Origin: Xenophilus azovorans DSM 13620
GTDB lineage: Bacteria > Pseudomonadota > Gammaproteobacteria > Burkholderiales > Burkholderiaceae_C
Direction of reading: 5' to 3'
NCBI RefSeq assembly: GCF_000745855.1
Contig: NZ_JQKD01000003.1
Span: 265,047 to 329,046, forward strand
DNA length: 64,000 nt
Positions 1 to 10,868 of this stretch are shown here, in pieces (position 1 is the stretch's first letter; every line of letters begins with the position of its first letter). The notes beneath the pieces are model-generated. The model was given only the letters and a program-made list of their open reading frames with translations, was not told where the DNA came from and ran no database searches. The translations under genes and the position numbers were made by a program.

Positions 1-95
1 CCGCGCGCGGGGCGCGATGTGCGTGACAGCGTGGTTTCCTCGGGCCCGGGCAGGCGTGCCCGGGCGTCCCGGTGCCTGGGGCCCGGTGCCTTCAT
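1..95 (-). CDS. Start of an unidentified gene, cut by the left edge
   Basis: An ATG at 95-93 on the minus strand is preceded by a strong ribosome binding site (AAGGAGACGAC), and the frame stays open for 31 codons to the window edge. The visible residues begin MKAPGPRHRD and are rich in Arg and Pro. The RBS is the main reason to believe in the gene, because open frames of this length are common by chance at this GC content. Nothing in the visible part identifies a family. Confidence 0.45.
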   Translation of the reverse strand, partial: MKAPGPRHRDARARLPGPEETTLSRTSRPAR

Positions 96-278
96 GTCGT
101 CTCCTTCGCGCCGTGGCGGGACGGGCCCGGCCGGCGCTTGTGTGCGTCGTCGCCGTGCCCTGCATCCATGGCACGCGGCGTCGGCGTGCGGCCATCTTTC
201 CGCGCGCGCCGCGACATGAAAAGGTGCGATCAGCCCGCTTCCCGGTGATTTCAGGCCGGGCGGCGCCGGCCGCGCGCG
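96..278. other. Intergenic stretch with nothing recognisable
   Basis: This 183-base stretch separates the left-edge gene from the AraC-type gene. I see no convincing promoter, operator or RNA in it. Its open frames look like GC-rich noise. Confidence 0.4.
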
Positions 279-1310
279 TCAGCGCTGGCGGTAGGCCTGC
301 GGGGTCTTGCCCGTCCAGCGCGCGAAGGCATGCCGGAAGTTCGCCGCGTCGCTGTAGCCCAGCCGGCTGGCGATCTCCTCGGTGGTCATGCGCGTCTTGC
401 GCAGGTACTCGATGGCCAGCGCGCGCCGCACGTCCGCCAGGATCTGGCGGTACGAGGTGCCCTGCATCTCCAGCCGGCGGCGCAGGGTGCGCGGCTCCAT
501 GTCGATCTCGCGGGCCATCGACTCGATGCTGGGGAAGCGCCAGGGCATCTGCTGCGTCAGCGCCTGCCGCACCCTGGCCGCGGTGCCGCCCGCGTGCGCC
601 AACTCGGACAGGAACTGCTGGCACATCTCGCGCGTCATCGCGTGGGTGATCGGGTCGTGCGTGCTGGGCGGGCGCGTGCTCCACGCGGCGTCGAACTGCA
701 GCTCGTTGCACGGCTGGCCGAAGTGCACGGGGCAGCCGAAGAAGGCGCGGCACGCCTGCGCATGGGCCGGCTCCGGGTAGGCCACGCGCACCGCCGAGAA
801 GCCGAAGCCGTCGCCGTAGATGTCGCGGCTGAGCGTCTGGTGCGCGGCGTAGGTGAACTCGATGGCGAAGCGGTGGAGCTCGTCGCGCGGGTCGGGCGTG
901 AGCACCGCCTCGAAGGCGCAGACCGAGGGATCGGCGGCGTGGTCGTAGCGCATGTCGGCCATCGGGCCGATGACGCGGCGGTACTTGACCGCGAACTCCA
1001 GCATCTCGGCGCAGGTGCGGCTGCTCAGCAGCGCGTAGCCCCAGATGCCGTAGGCGGTGATGTGCATGCGCGCGCCGGCGCGCAGCGCCACCGCGGGGTC
1101 CCGCGAGAGCCGCAGCGCGTTGCGGAACACGGTGACGACCTGAGCGTAGGAGATGCGCGTCGCCGGCGTATGCAGCTCGGCCTCGCCGACGCCGCTGCCG
1201 CGCAGCACCTCGGCCGCGGCGACGCCGTCCTCCGCCAGCGTGGCGACGACGGCGGCGATCCGCTGGGGCGTATAGACGCGCGGCTCGAAGTCGGGTGGCG
1301 AGCGGTGCAC
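279..1310 (-). CDS. AraC-family transcriptional regulator
   Basis: A 343-residue DNA-binding regulator. The C-terminal 90 residues carry the double helix-turn-helix of the AraC/XylS family; the second helix and its tail read SDAANFRHAFARWTGKTPQ, typical of the OruR/ArgR-like subgroup with an N-terminal ligand-binding domain. The longest open frame begins at 1412, but a GTG at 1310 follows a GGGAGAAAG ribosome site and gives the expected domain start, so I choose it. It diverges from the alpha/beta hydrolase at 1526 across 215 bases and is a reasonable candidate regulator of that gene. The inducer is unknown. Confidence 0.88.
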   Translation of the reverse strand: MHRSPPDFEPRVYTPQRIAAVVATLAEDGVAAAEVLRGSGVGEAELHTPATRISYAQVVTVFRNALRLSRDPAVALRAGARMHITAYGIWGYALLSSRTCAEMLEFAVKYRRVIGPMADMRYDHAADPSVCAFEAVLTPDPRDELHRFAIEFTYAAHQTLSRDIYGDGFGFSAVRVAYPEPAHAQACRAFFGCPVHFGQPCNELQFDAAWSTRPPSTHDPITHAMTREMCQQFLSELAHAGGTAARVRQALTQQMPWRFPSIESMAREIDMEPRTLRRRLEMQGTSYRQILADVRRALAIEYLRKTRMTTEEIASRLGYSDAANFRHAFARWTGKTPQAYRQR

Positions 1311-1525
1311 GGTTCTTTCTCCCTCGGGACGTCGACACCGCGACGTCTGCCGCACATGGGGCCGCGAGGATAACGAACGGCCGGCCCGCGCAGATACGGG
1401 GAGATTCCCCACGTGCGCAGGTCTGGCCCAAACTCACCGCCGCGTGGTCTGATCGAACCTTTCGGCCGCGGCGCCTCGTGTGCGACAAGACGGCCGGAAC
1501 AAGACAGGCCATCACCCTCACCACC

Positions 1526-2440
<915 letters not shown>

Positions 2441-2551
2441 AGACCCTGCCCACGCCGCCCGGATGAGCCGCTACATTGCGGGGGCGGCCATGCGCCGCGG
2501 CGGCCGGGCAGCTTCGCCGGCCGGCGGCAGAAGAAGACAAGGAGACCCGAG

Positions 2552-2989
2552 ATGGCGTCCTCGCTGTTCCCCGACCCGCTGCAGATGTGGCGCGATGCGC
2601 TGGCCCGGCTGGAGAACGATGCCAACGCGCTGGCCGCCGGCGGCATGAAGTCGCCCGAGCTGATGCGCTCGCTGCAGCACGCCACGACCGTCGGCACCGG
2701 CATGCAGCAGGTGTTCGAGAAGATGGTCGAGGCCTACCTGCGGCGCGCCCAGCTGCCCAGCCGCAAGGACCTGGCGGAGGTGATGGCCGCGCTGCAGCGC
2801 GTCGAGGAGAAGCTCGACCGCCTGCTGCCCGCGCAGGAGAGCGTGCCCCGGCCGGCCCGCACGCGCAGGCCGCAGACCGCGGCGGCCGCGCCCGCCACCA
2901 CGCCCGAACCTGCGCCGCAGCCCGCGCGCCGCGCCGCCAGGGCCCCGGCCGGGAAGACCACCGCGGCGCGCCGCACCTCGAAGCGCTGA
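2552..2989 (+). CDS. Small PhaE/phasin-like protein, probable PHA synthase partner
   Basis: A 145-residue protein. Residues 1-95 are amphipathic and helical, including a Leu/Glu/Lys-rich helix around 70-90 (LQRVEEKLDRLL). The last 50 residues are an Ala/Pro/Lys/Arg-rich tail ending in TTAARRTSKR, like the tails of granule-associated phasins. It sits 3 bases before a short PhaC-type synthase. Class III synthases need a PhaE subunit, usually much longer (around 350 residues), so this could be a minimal PhaE, a phasin or a PhaM-like protein. The RBS AAGGAGACCCGAG precedes the ATG. Role inferred mostly from context. Confidence 0.65.
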   Translation: MASSLFPDPLQMWRDALARLENDANALAAGGMKSPELMRSLQHATTVGTGMQQVFEKMVEAYLRRAQLPSRKDLAEVMAALQRVEEKLDRLLPAQESVPRPARTRRPQTAAAAPATTPEPAPQPARRAARAPAGKTTAARRTSKR

Positions 2990-2992
2990 GCC

Positions 2993-4084
2993 ATGGCCAC
3001 CCAAACCGCCCCCGCGCGCCAGGACGACCCCGCCCTGGCCGAGCGCCTGCGGCTGGAGGTCGAGCGCGCGGTGCAGCGCAGCCTCAAGGGCATCGAGCTG
3101 CTCGGCGCGCCGCCGCCCACCGTCGGGCGCACGCCCAAGACCTCGCTGCACCGCCGCGGCACGCTGGAGCTGGTGCACTACCACGCGGTGACGGACGAGG
3201 TCTACCGCATCCCGCTGCTGATCGTGATGGCGCCCACCAACAAGGGCTACATCCTTGACCTGGCGCCGGGCCAGAGCCTGATCGAGTTCCTGCTGCAGCG
3301 CGGCTACGACGTCTACATGATCGACTGGCACGCGCCCTCGCCGCGCGAACGCGACCTGAAGATCGACGACTACGCGCTGGACTTCATCCCCGACTGCATC
3401 CGCCGGGTACAGCAGGACTCGGGCGAGGAGGACATCAACCTGATCGGCTACTGCGCGGGCGGCATGCTGTCGGTGATCTACCAGTCGCTGCACGCCGACG
3501 GGCCGGTGAGGAACCTGGCCTGCTTCACCACGCCCGTCGACTTCTCGCAGATGGAGCTGTTCCGCGCCATGGCGGACGAGAAGAGCTTCGACGTGGACCG
3601 CTTCGTCGAGAAGAACGGCATCGTGCCCGCCGACTTCGTCGCCGGCGGCTTCGAGGCGCTGCGGCCGGCCAGCCGCGTCGCCGGGCAGATCCGGCTGTGG
3701 GACAACCTCTGGAACGACCAGTTCGTCAAGGGCTTCCGCATGATGGAGCGCTGGGGCAACGAGACGCTGCCGCTGCCCGGCGGCTACTTCCGCCAGACCA
3801 CCCAGGAGCTGCTGCGCCGCAACGCGCTGTACGAAGGCACGCTGCGCATCGGCGGGCGCCCGGTCGACCTGGGCGACATCACCGTGCCGCTGCTGCACGT
3901 GGTGGCGCAGTACGACCACATCGTGCCGCCGGCCTGCGCGGCGCCGCTGGTGCAGCGCGTCGGCTCGGCCGACAAGGAGGAGGTCGTCCTGCCGGGCGGC
4001 CACGTCAGCATCGCCGCCGGGCCCAACGCCGTCAAGCGCATGTGGCCCAAGCTCGACGCCTGGCTGGAGGGGCGCTCCCTATGA
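2993..4084 (+). CDS. phaC: Short (class III/IV-size) polyhydroxyalkanoate synthase
   Basis: A 363-residue PhaC-type alpha/beta protein that should polymerise hydroxyacyl-CoA into polyhydroxyalkanoate. The lipase-like box is IGYCAGG with Cys154 in place of Ser, the hallmark of PHA synthases. Asp308 in QYDHIVPP and His337 in GGHVSIAAG complete the triad. The length matches class III/IV catalytic subunits and is far below the roughly 560-600 residues of the class I enzymes usual in Burkholderiales. It lies between a small PhaE/phasin-like gene (3-base gap) and an acetyltransferase whose ATG overlaps its stop. Confidence 0.88.
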   Translation: MATQTAPARQDDPALAERLRLEVERAVQRSLKGIELLGAPPPTVGRTPKTSLHRRGTLELVHYHAVTDEVYRIPLLIVMAPTNKGYILDLAPGQSLIEFLLQRGYDVYMIDWHAPSPRERDLKIDDYALDFIPDCIRRVQQDSGEEDINLIGYCAGGMLSVIYQSLHADGPVRNLACFTTPVDFSQMELFRAMADEKSFDVDRFVEKNGIVPADFVAGGFEALRPASRVAGQIRLWDNLWNDQFVKGFRMMERWGNETLPLPGGYFRQTTQELLRRNALYEGTLRIGGRPVDLGDITVPLLHVVAQYDHIVPPACAAPLVQRVGSADKEEVVLPGGHVSIAAGPNAVKRMWPKLDAWLEGRSL

Positions 4085-4677
4085 CCGACACCGACATCCG
4101 CACCTACCCGCGCCGCATCGACTGCGGCGGCACGCCGATCGAGATCGACCGCATGACCAGCGGCGACCGCGAGGCGCTGGTCACCTTCGTGGCCGGACTG
4201 CCGGCCGACGACCTGCTCTTCGTGCCGCGCGACATCAGCCACCCCAAGGTGATCGATGCCTGGATGCGCGCGCTGGACAAGGGCCACCTGGCCAGCCTCG
4301 CCGCGCGCGACGGCGGCACCATGGTCGGCTGCACGGCCATCGCCATCGACCGGCTGAGCTGGTCGCGCCACGTGGGCGAGCTGCGCGTGCTGGTGTCGCC
4401 GGCCGGCCGCGGCAAGGGGCTGGGGCGCGCGCTGATCCAGGAGTGCTTCGCGCAGGCGCTGGAGCTGGGCCTGAAGAAGCTGGTGGCGCAGATGACCATC
4501 GCCCAGCGCGGCGCCATCGCCATCTTCGAGGACCTGGGCTTCCGGCCCGAGGCGCTGCTGCACCGCCACGTGGCCGACCGCCACGGCGCCATGCACGACC
4601 TGGTGGTGCTCAGCCACGACGTGGACGCGGTGGCCGCGCGGCACGAGGCCTTCGGCATGGGCAGCGCCACGGGCTGA
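4081..4677 (+). CDS. GNAT-family N-acetyltransferase
   Basis: A 198-residue GNAT enzyme expected to transfer an acetyl group from acetyl-CoA to an unknown amine. The acetyl-CoA loop is visible as [14 protein letters not shown] (the Q/RxxGxG/A motif), followed by a typical helix and a final IFEDLGF strand-turn segment. The start ATG overlaps the phaC stop as ATGA, so the two are translationally coupled. Its link to the PHA genes is by position only; a role in modifying a granule protein would be a guess. Confidence 0.86.
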   Translation: MTDTDIRTYPRRIDCGGTPIEIDRMTSGDREALVTFVAGLPADDLLFVPRDISHPKVIDAWMRALDKGHLASLAARDGGTMVGCTAIAIDRLSWSRHVGELRVLVSPAGRGKGLGRALIQECFAQALELGLKKLVAQMTIAQRGAIAIFEDLGFRPEALLHRHVADRHGAMHDLVVLSHDVDAVAARHEAFGMGSATG

Positions 4678-4821
4678 CCCAGGGTTTTCCCGGGCATTCG
4701 CGTCCGGCCGGTTCGACGCGGGGCCGGGCGGGATTCCGGCACCGCCGGCGGCGGCCCCGGGCGGCCGGCCGCATTCCCTTGCAAATCAAGCACTTGCGCG
4801 CGTCCGGCGGGCCGGCGGCGC

Positions 4822-4836
4822 TGGCATCGTCCTTGC
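4822..4836 (+). promoter_or_regulatory. Sigma-54 (-24/-12) promoter of dctA
   Basis: The sequence TGGCATCGTCCTTGC carries GG and GC dinucleotides exactly ten bases apart, close to the consensus TGGCACG-N4-TTGC. It ends 43 bases before the dctA ATG. The downstream dctB-dctD pair encodes a sensor and a sigma-54 activator with the GAFTGA loop, so this promoter fits the known dct regulatory scheme. Confidence 0.75.
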
Positions 4837-4879
4837 CCAGGAGACAGCCCTTTTCCTTCCAGAGACAAGCGGCTGCGCC

Positions 4880-6247
4880 ATGGCACACGACGACATTTCC
4901 CCGCCCTCCTCCTCTTCCAAACCCTTCTACCGGTCGCTGTACTTCCAGGTGCTGACGGCCATCGTGCTGGGCGTGCTGCTCGGCCACTTCTACCCGTCGC
5001 TCGGCACCGACATGAAGCCGCTGGGCGACGCCTTCATCAAGCTCATCAAGATGATCATCGCGCCGATCATCTTCTGCACCGTGGTGGTCGGCATCGCGGG
5101 CATGGAGGACATGAAGAAGGTCGGCAAGACCGGCGGCTACGCGCTGCTGTACTTCGAGATCGGCAGCACGGTGGCGCTGGTCCTGGGCCTGGTCATCGTC
5201 AACCTGGTCAAGCCCGGCGCCGGCATGAACGTGGACCCGGCCACGCTCGACACCCAGGCCATCGCCGCCTACACCGCGCCCGGCAAGATGCAGGGCACGG
5301 TGGACTTCCTGCTGGCGATCATCCCCAGCACCATCGTCGACGCCTTCGCCAAGGGCGAGATGCTGCAGGTGCTGCTGGTGGCGGTGATGTTCGGCTTCGC
5401 GCTGCACCGCTTCGGCGGCCGCGGCACGCTGGTGTTCGACATGATCGAGAAGACCTCGCACGTGCTGTTCGTCATCGTCGGCTACATCATGAAGGTCGCG
5501 CCCATCGGCGCCTTCGGCGCGATGGCCTTCACCATCGGCAAGTACGGCGTGGGCTCGCTCAAGTCGCTGGCGCTGCTGATGGGCACCTTCTACGCCACCT
5601 GCCTGCTGTTCATCTTCGTGGTGCTGGGCATCGTCGCGCGCGTGCACGGCTTCTCGGTGTGGAAGCTCGTCAAGTACATCAAGGAGGAACTGCTGATCGT
5701 GCTGGGCACCAGCAGCTCCGAGGCCGCGCTGCCGCGCCTGATGGCCAAGCTGGAGAACCTGGGCGTGCGCAAGTCCACCGTCGGCCTGGTGGTGCCCACC
5801 GGCTACTCGTTCAACCTGGACGGCACCTCGATCTACCTCACGATGGCGGCCGTGTTCATCGCCCAGGCCACCAACACGCCGCTGGACATCACGCACCAGG
5901 TCACGCTGCTGCTGGTGCTGCTGCTCACCTCCAAGGGCGCGGCCGGCGTCACCGGCAGCGGCTTCATCGTGCTGGCGGCCACGCTCTCGGCGGTGGGCCA
6001 CGTGCCGGTGGCGGGCCTCGCGCTCATCCTCGGCATCGACCGCTTCATGAGCGAGGCGCGCGCGCTGACCAACCTGATCGGCAACGCCGTGGCCACCGTG
6101 GTGGTGGGCCGCTGGACGGGCGACCTGGACACCAGCCGCATGAAGGAAGTCCTCTCGCACGAGACGGCCGCCGAGGCCGACGAGCCGGAGCGCGTGCTCG
6201 ACGCGGTGGACCAGCGCTTCCCGGCGCAGCCGCACGCCGCCGGTTGA
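4880..6247 (+). CDS. dctA: C4-dicarboxylate:cation symporter DctA
   Basis: A 455-residue inner-membrane transporter of the DAACS/glutamate transporter fold. It should import succinate, fumarate and malate with cations. Family signatures are visible: the Ser-rich re-entrant loop [13 protein letters not shown] near residue 277, the NLDGTSIY segment near residue 312 and the hydrophobic transmembrane helices through residue 420. A Ser/Pro-rich start (SPPSSSSK) precedes the first helix. It is followed by dctB and dctD and preceded by a sigma-54 promoter, so expression is probably triggered by dicarboxylates through DctB/DctD. Confidence 0.95.
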   Translation: MAHDDISPPSSSSKPFYRSLYFQVLTAIVLGVLLGHFYPSLGTDMKPLGDAFIKLIKMIIAPIIFCTVVVGIAGMEDMKKVGKTGGYALLYFEIGSTVALVLGLVIVNLVKPGAGMNVDPATLDTQAIAAYTAPGKMQGTVDFLLAIIPSTIVDAFAKGEMLQVLLVAVMFGFALHRFGGRGTLVFDMIEKTSHVLFVIVGYIMKVAPIGAFGAMAFTIGKYGVGSLKSLALLMGTFYATCLLFIFVVLGIVARVHGFSVWKLVKYIKEELLIVLGTSSSEAALPRLMAKLENLGVRKSTVGLVVPTGYSFNLDGTSIYLTMAAVFIAQATNTPLDITHQVTLLLVLLLTSKGAAGVTGSGFIVLAATLSAVGHVPVAGLALILGIDRFMSEARALTNLIGNAVATVVVGRWTGDLDTSRMKEVLSHETAAEADEPERVLDAVDQRFPAQPHAAG

Positions 6248-6385
6248 AATGAAGCACCCCCCAAGCGGCTTCGCCGCTCCCCCCTCTCTCGCCTTCGGCG
6301 GGAGGGGGGCGCACCCGGAGGCCTGGCCAAGCCAGTTCCTCGGGTGCCCTGGCATGGCCTGCTCCGCGGCCTTCGGAGCGGGGAA
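6248..6385 (+). repeat. Intergenic palindromic repeat, copy 1 (after dctA)
   Basis: A GC-rich repeat beginning directly after the dctA stop codon and ending in a GGCATGGCCTGCTCCGCGGC core (6351-6370) followed by CTTCGG. The same core ends the copies at 17076-17198 (inverted) and 39483-39606. Internal hairpins include AGCGGCTTCGCCGCT and a CCCCCCTC / GAGGGGGG pair. A 62-codon open frame across it is a by-product, not a gene. Confidence 0.8.
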
Positions 6386-6442
6386 GGGCGTTCTGCCTTG
6401 CAGGCTGCGGGCGGCGCGCAGCGCCATGGAAGACTGACACCC

Positions 6443-8326
6443 ATGCCTGCGCCACATAGCCATACTGCGGCGGTGGCAGCAGCAACGACGACAGCAGCGA
6501 CCGGGGGCGCGGCGCCGGCCCCGCCGCCTTTCCCTGCAGGCGGCCGGCGCTGGCTGCGCCGGCTGGGCGGCGCGGCCGGCATGCTCGCGCTGGTGGCCCT
6601 GGCGGCCTGGGCCGCCCACGCCGTGGCCCTGCGCGCCGGCCTGGCGCGGCTGGGCGAGGCGGCCAGCCACCGGCTGGACGTGGAGGCCACGCGGCTCGAA
6701 GGCGAGCTGGCGCGCTTCGAGTTCCTGCCCGCGCTGCTGGAGACCTCGCCCCAGGTGCTGGCGCTGCTGGCCGCCCCGCGCGACGCCGCGCGCCGCGCCG
6801 AGGCCAGCCGCTACCTGCACGCGCTCAACGCCATCGCTGGCGCCGAGATCCTCTACGTGCTCGACCCCACCGGCTACGTCGCCGCTTCCAGCGACGACGG
6901 CCAGCCCGGCACGCCGGCCGGGCGCGACCTGTCCTACCGCCCCTACTTCCGCGACGCGCTGGCCACCGGCCGCGGCCGCTTCTACGGCCTGGGCGTGACC
7001 AGCGGCGTGCCCGGCGACTACCTGGCCTACGCGCTGCCGCGCGGCGGCCCGCTGCGCGGCGTGGCGACGGTGAAGGTGGACCTGCGGCGCACCGAGCAGG
7101 CCTGGTCGCAGATGCAGGGCGAGCTGCTGCTGGTGGATACGCGCGGCGTGGTGGTGCTGGCCTCGCACACCGACTGGAAATACCGCCCGCTCGCACCGCT
7201 GGACGACGCCGCGCGGCAGGAGGTGGCCCAGGCCCGGCGCTACGGCGATGCGCCGCTCACGCCGCTGGCCTGGCGCGAGCTGCAGCGGCTGGACGCGCAC
7301 TCCTTGCGCGTGCGCTTCGAGGGCCGGGCCTACGTCGCCACCGGCCACGCCGCCGACGACGGCCGCTGGCGCCTGCTGCTGCTGAGCGACGAGGCGCCGG
7401 TGCGCGCCGCCGCCCGCGGCGCCGCCGCCAGCGCCGCGCTGCTGACCGCCGTGCTGCTGCTGGCGGCGCTGGTGCTGCGCCAGCGCCGGCGCATGGTGCG
7501 CGAGCAGCTCGCCAGCCGCGCCGCGCTGCAGGCCGCGCACGACTCGCTGGAGCGCCGCGTGCAGGAGCGCACCGCCGAGCTGCGCGCCGCGCAGGCCGAG
7601 CTGGTGCACGCCGGCCAGCTCGCCGTGCTGGGCCAGATGTCGGCCGGCATGGTGCACGAGCTGAACCAGCCGCTGGCGGCGCTGCGCACCCTCTCCGACA
7701 ACGCCGTGCTGCTGCTGGAGCGCGGCCGCGCCGGGGAGGCCGGCGCCAACCTGGGCCGCATCGCGCAGCTCGTGCAGCGCCTGGGCCGGCTCACCGCGCA
7801 GCTCAAGGTGTTCGCGCACAAGCGCACCGAGCCGCCCGAGCCGGTGCCGCTGGACCAGGCGGTGCGCGAGGCGCTGGCGCTGCACGCCCAGCGCGTGCGC
7901 GACATGGGCGTGGCGGTGGCCGTGGCGCTGCACCCGCCCACGCTGGCCGTGCTGGCCGAGGAGACGCGGCTGGTGCAGGTGCTGGGCAACCTGCTGGGCA
8001 ATGCGCTGGACGCGATGGCCGAGGGCGCGCCCCACGCACCGGACAGGCCGCGGCGCATCGCCGTCGAGGCCGCGGCGCCGCCGCCCGGCGCGCCCTGCCG
8101 CATCGTCGTCGCCAACAGCGGCCCGCCGATCCCGCCCGAGGTCGCGGCGCGCCTGTTCGAGCCCTTCTTCACCACCAAGCCGGCCGGGCGCGGGCTGGGC
8201 CTGGGGCTGATGATCTCGGCGCACATCGTGCAGGCCTTCGGCGGCGCGCTACGACCGGCGCGCGGCGAGGAGCTGCCGCCCGGCATGGGCGCCGCCTTCC
8301 TGGTGGACCTGCCGGCGGCAGAATGA
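6443..8326 (+). CDS. dctB: C4-dicarboxylate sensor histidine kinase DctB
   Basis: A 627-residue membrane sensor. A first transmembrane helix (about 44-62) and a second (about 326-348) bracket a periplasmic PAS-like dicarboxylate sensor region with the motif SYRPYFRDALATG typical of DctB. A coiled linker leads to the HisKA domain with His405 in MVHELNQPLAALRTL, then a HATPase domain with its FFTTKPAGRGLGLGL loop. I chose the ATG at 6443 because upstream codons lie in the repeat. dctD follows 7 bases downstream, so the two are co-expressed. Confidence 0.92.
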   Translation: MPAPHSHTAAVAAATTTAATGGAAPAPPPFPAGGRRWLRRLGGAAGMLALVALAAWAAHAVALRAGLARLGEAASHRLDVEATRLEGELARFEFLPALLETSPQVLALLAAPRDAARRAEASRYLHALNAIAGAEILYVLDPTGYVAASSDDGQPGTPAGRDLSYRPYFRDALATGRGRFYGLGVTSGVPGDYLAYALPRGGPLRGVATVKVDLRRTEQAWSQMQGELLLVDTRGVVVLASHTDWKYRPLAPLDDAARQEVAQARRYGDAPLTPLAWRELQRLDAHSLRVRFEGRAYVATGHAADDGRWRLLLLSDEAPVRAAARGAAASAALLTAVLLLAALVLRQRRRMVREQLASRAALQAAHDSLERRVQERTAELRAAQAELVHAGQLAVLGQMSAGMVHELNQPLAALRTLSDNAVLLLERGRAGEAGANLGRIAQLVQRLGRLTAQLKVFAHKRTEPPEPVPLDQAVREALALHAQRVRDMGVAVAVALHPPTLAVLAEETRLVQVLGNLLGNALDAMAEGAPHAPDRPRRIAVEAAAPPPGAPCRIVVANSGPPIPPEVAARLFEPFFTTKPAGRGLGLGLMISAHIVQAFGGALRPARGEELPPGMGAAFLVDLPAAE

Positions 8327-8333
8327 GCGCCAC

Positions 8334-9698
<1,365 letters not shown>

Positions 9699-9714
9699 GC
9701 GCGTGCATGCCGGC

Positions 9715-9802
9715 AACCGTTCAGGCTGAGCTTGGCCTGTCCTGGGCCTGACGAAGGGTCGAAGCGCCGCGCGAGGCTTCGACAAGCTCAGCCCGAACGG
9801 TT
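9715..9802. repeat. REP-like inverted repeat between dctD and a LysR gene
   Basis: The 20-base arms at 9715-9734 and 9783-9802 are inverted copies with one mismatch (AACCGTTCAGGCTGAGCTTG and its partner). A second inner pair, GTCGAAGC / GCTTCGAC, lies inside. The GGCTTCGACAAGCTCAGCC type of sequence is common as dispersed REP elements in Proteobacteria. It lies between two convergent genes and may act as a bidirectional transcript end. Confidence 0.75.
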
Positions 9803-9836
9803 CTTGTGGATCGAACGCGCTGTCGCATGAGAAGGC

Positions 9837-10721
9837 TCAATCCTTCAGCAGCGCGTCGATCAGCTCGCCGAGGATGCCGATCGCCGGCGCCTCGGTGCGC
9901 CGCTCCAGCGTCACCAGCGCGAAGCGCGCCACGCGGCGCAGCGCCGGGCGCATGTCCAGCTCGACCAGGTCCGGCGCCGCGGCGCGGATGGCCAGCAGCA
10001 CCGCGTCGCTGTGCCGCGCCACGTCGACCAGGCTGGGCACCTCCTCGCACTGCAGGGTGACGCAGGCGGCCGGGTGCGCCTGCGGGCCGTAGGCCTCCAC
10101 CAGCGCGCGCGCCACCTCGTCGCTCAACGGCGTGGAGGCGATCGGGTAGCGCTGCACCTGCTCGAAGCGCACGCCCCGGCGCAGCCGGGCCAGCGGATGG
10201 CCCGGCCGGCACATGAAGACGCCGCGCATCTCGCGCGCCATCGCCAGGCGCAGGTCGGGCGCGGGCCGCAGCGACAGCGCATCCAGCACCAGCGCGTCCA
10301 GCGTGCCGGCGCGCAGTGCCTGCACGAGCTGCTCGGTGCCGCCGCGCGCCACCACCACCCGCACCCCCGGATGGCGCGTCGCCATGCGCAGCAGCAGCGG
10401 CGTCATCAGCATGGCGCCGGGGCCGGAGCCCATGCCGACGCGCAGCTCGCCGCCCTCGGCCTGGCGGAGCTGGCGGCCGCTGTCGCGCAGCTCGCCGGCA
10501 TCGAGCACCAGGCGCTGCGCCCGCTGCAGCACCTCGTGCCCGAAGGGGGTGAGTTCGTTGCGGCGGCCGATGCGGTCGAACAGCGGCACGCCCAGTTCGT
10601 CCTCCAGCGCGCGGATGCTGCGGCTGAGCGCCGGCTGCGTCAGGTGCAGCGCCTGCGCCGACTTGCTGAAGGAGCCGGTCTGGGCGAGCGAGATCAGGTG
10701 CCGGAGCTGGACCAGGGTCAT
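9837..10721 (-). CDS. LysR-family regulator of the Bug/amidohydrolase operon
   Basis: A 294-residue LysR-type regulator. The N-terminal winged helix reads LISLAQTGSFSKSAQALHLT and QPALSRSIRALEDELG, followed by the ligand-binding domain. It diverges from a Bug-type solute-binding protein gene at 10869, and the intergenic region holds a LysR-like inverted repeat. It probably controls that gene and the M20 amidohydrolase. The effector is unknown. Confidence 0.9.
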   Translation of the reverse strand: MTLVQLRHLISLAQTGSFSKSAQALHLTQPALSRSIRALEDELGVPLFDRIGRRNELTPFGHEVLQRAQRLVLDAGELRDSGRQLRQAEGGELRVGMGSGPGAMLMTPLLLRMATRHPGVRVVVARGGTEQLVQALRAGTLDALVLDALSLRPAPDLRLAMAREMRGVFMCRPGHPLARLRRGVRFEQVQRYPIASTPLSDEVARALVEAYGPQAHPAACVTLQCEEVPSLVDVARHSDAVLLAIRAAAPDLVELDMRPALRRVARFALVTLERRTEAPAIGILGELIDALLKD

Positions 10722-10772
10722 GGGCGACAGGCCGGGAAAAGCTGCATTCGACTCATGCTAAATCAAAGAACA

Positions 10773-10790
10773 ATGCATTGGACCTTGCAT
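10773..10790. promoter_or_regulatory. Candidate LysR operator (ATGCA-N8-TGCAT)
   Basis: A short perfect inverted repeat lies in the divergent region between the LysR gene and the Bug gene, a usual place for LysR binding. The arms are only 5 bases, so chance occurrence is possible. Confidence 0.4.
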
Positions 10791-10816
10791 CCGGCGGCTC
10801 CTAGGATGCGCCCGCA

Positions 10817-10839
10817 GCCCGGCTCCGGGCCGCTTTTTT
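10817..10839 (+). terminator. Intrinsic-terminator-like hairpin in the Bug gene leader
   Basis: GCCCGG-CT-CCGGGC is followed by CGC and six T. It points into the Bug gene, 30 bases before its ATG, so it could act as an attenuator or stop read-through. The stem is short and the loop tight, so folding should be tested. Confidence 0.45.
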
Positions 10840-10868
10840 CCCGAAGCAAAGACACAGGAGACGACACC

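Noticed and set aside
6249..6437. 62-codon frame between dctA and dctB
   Set aside because: It lies in a repeat present in three copies and has no ribosome site.
4610..8224. 1204-codon minus-strand frame opposite dctA-dctB
   Set aside because: Opposes two well-supported genes and has no recognisable protein features.
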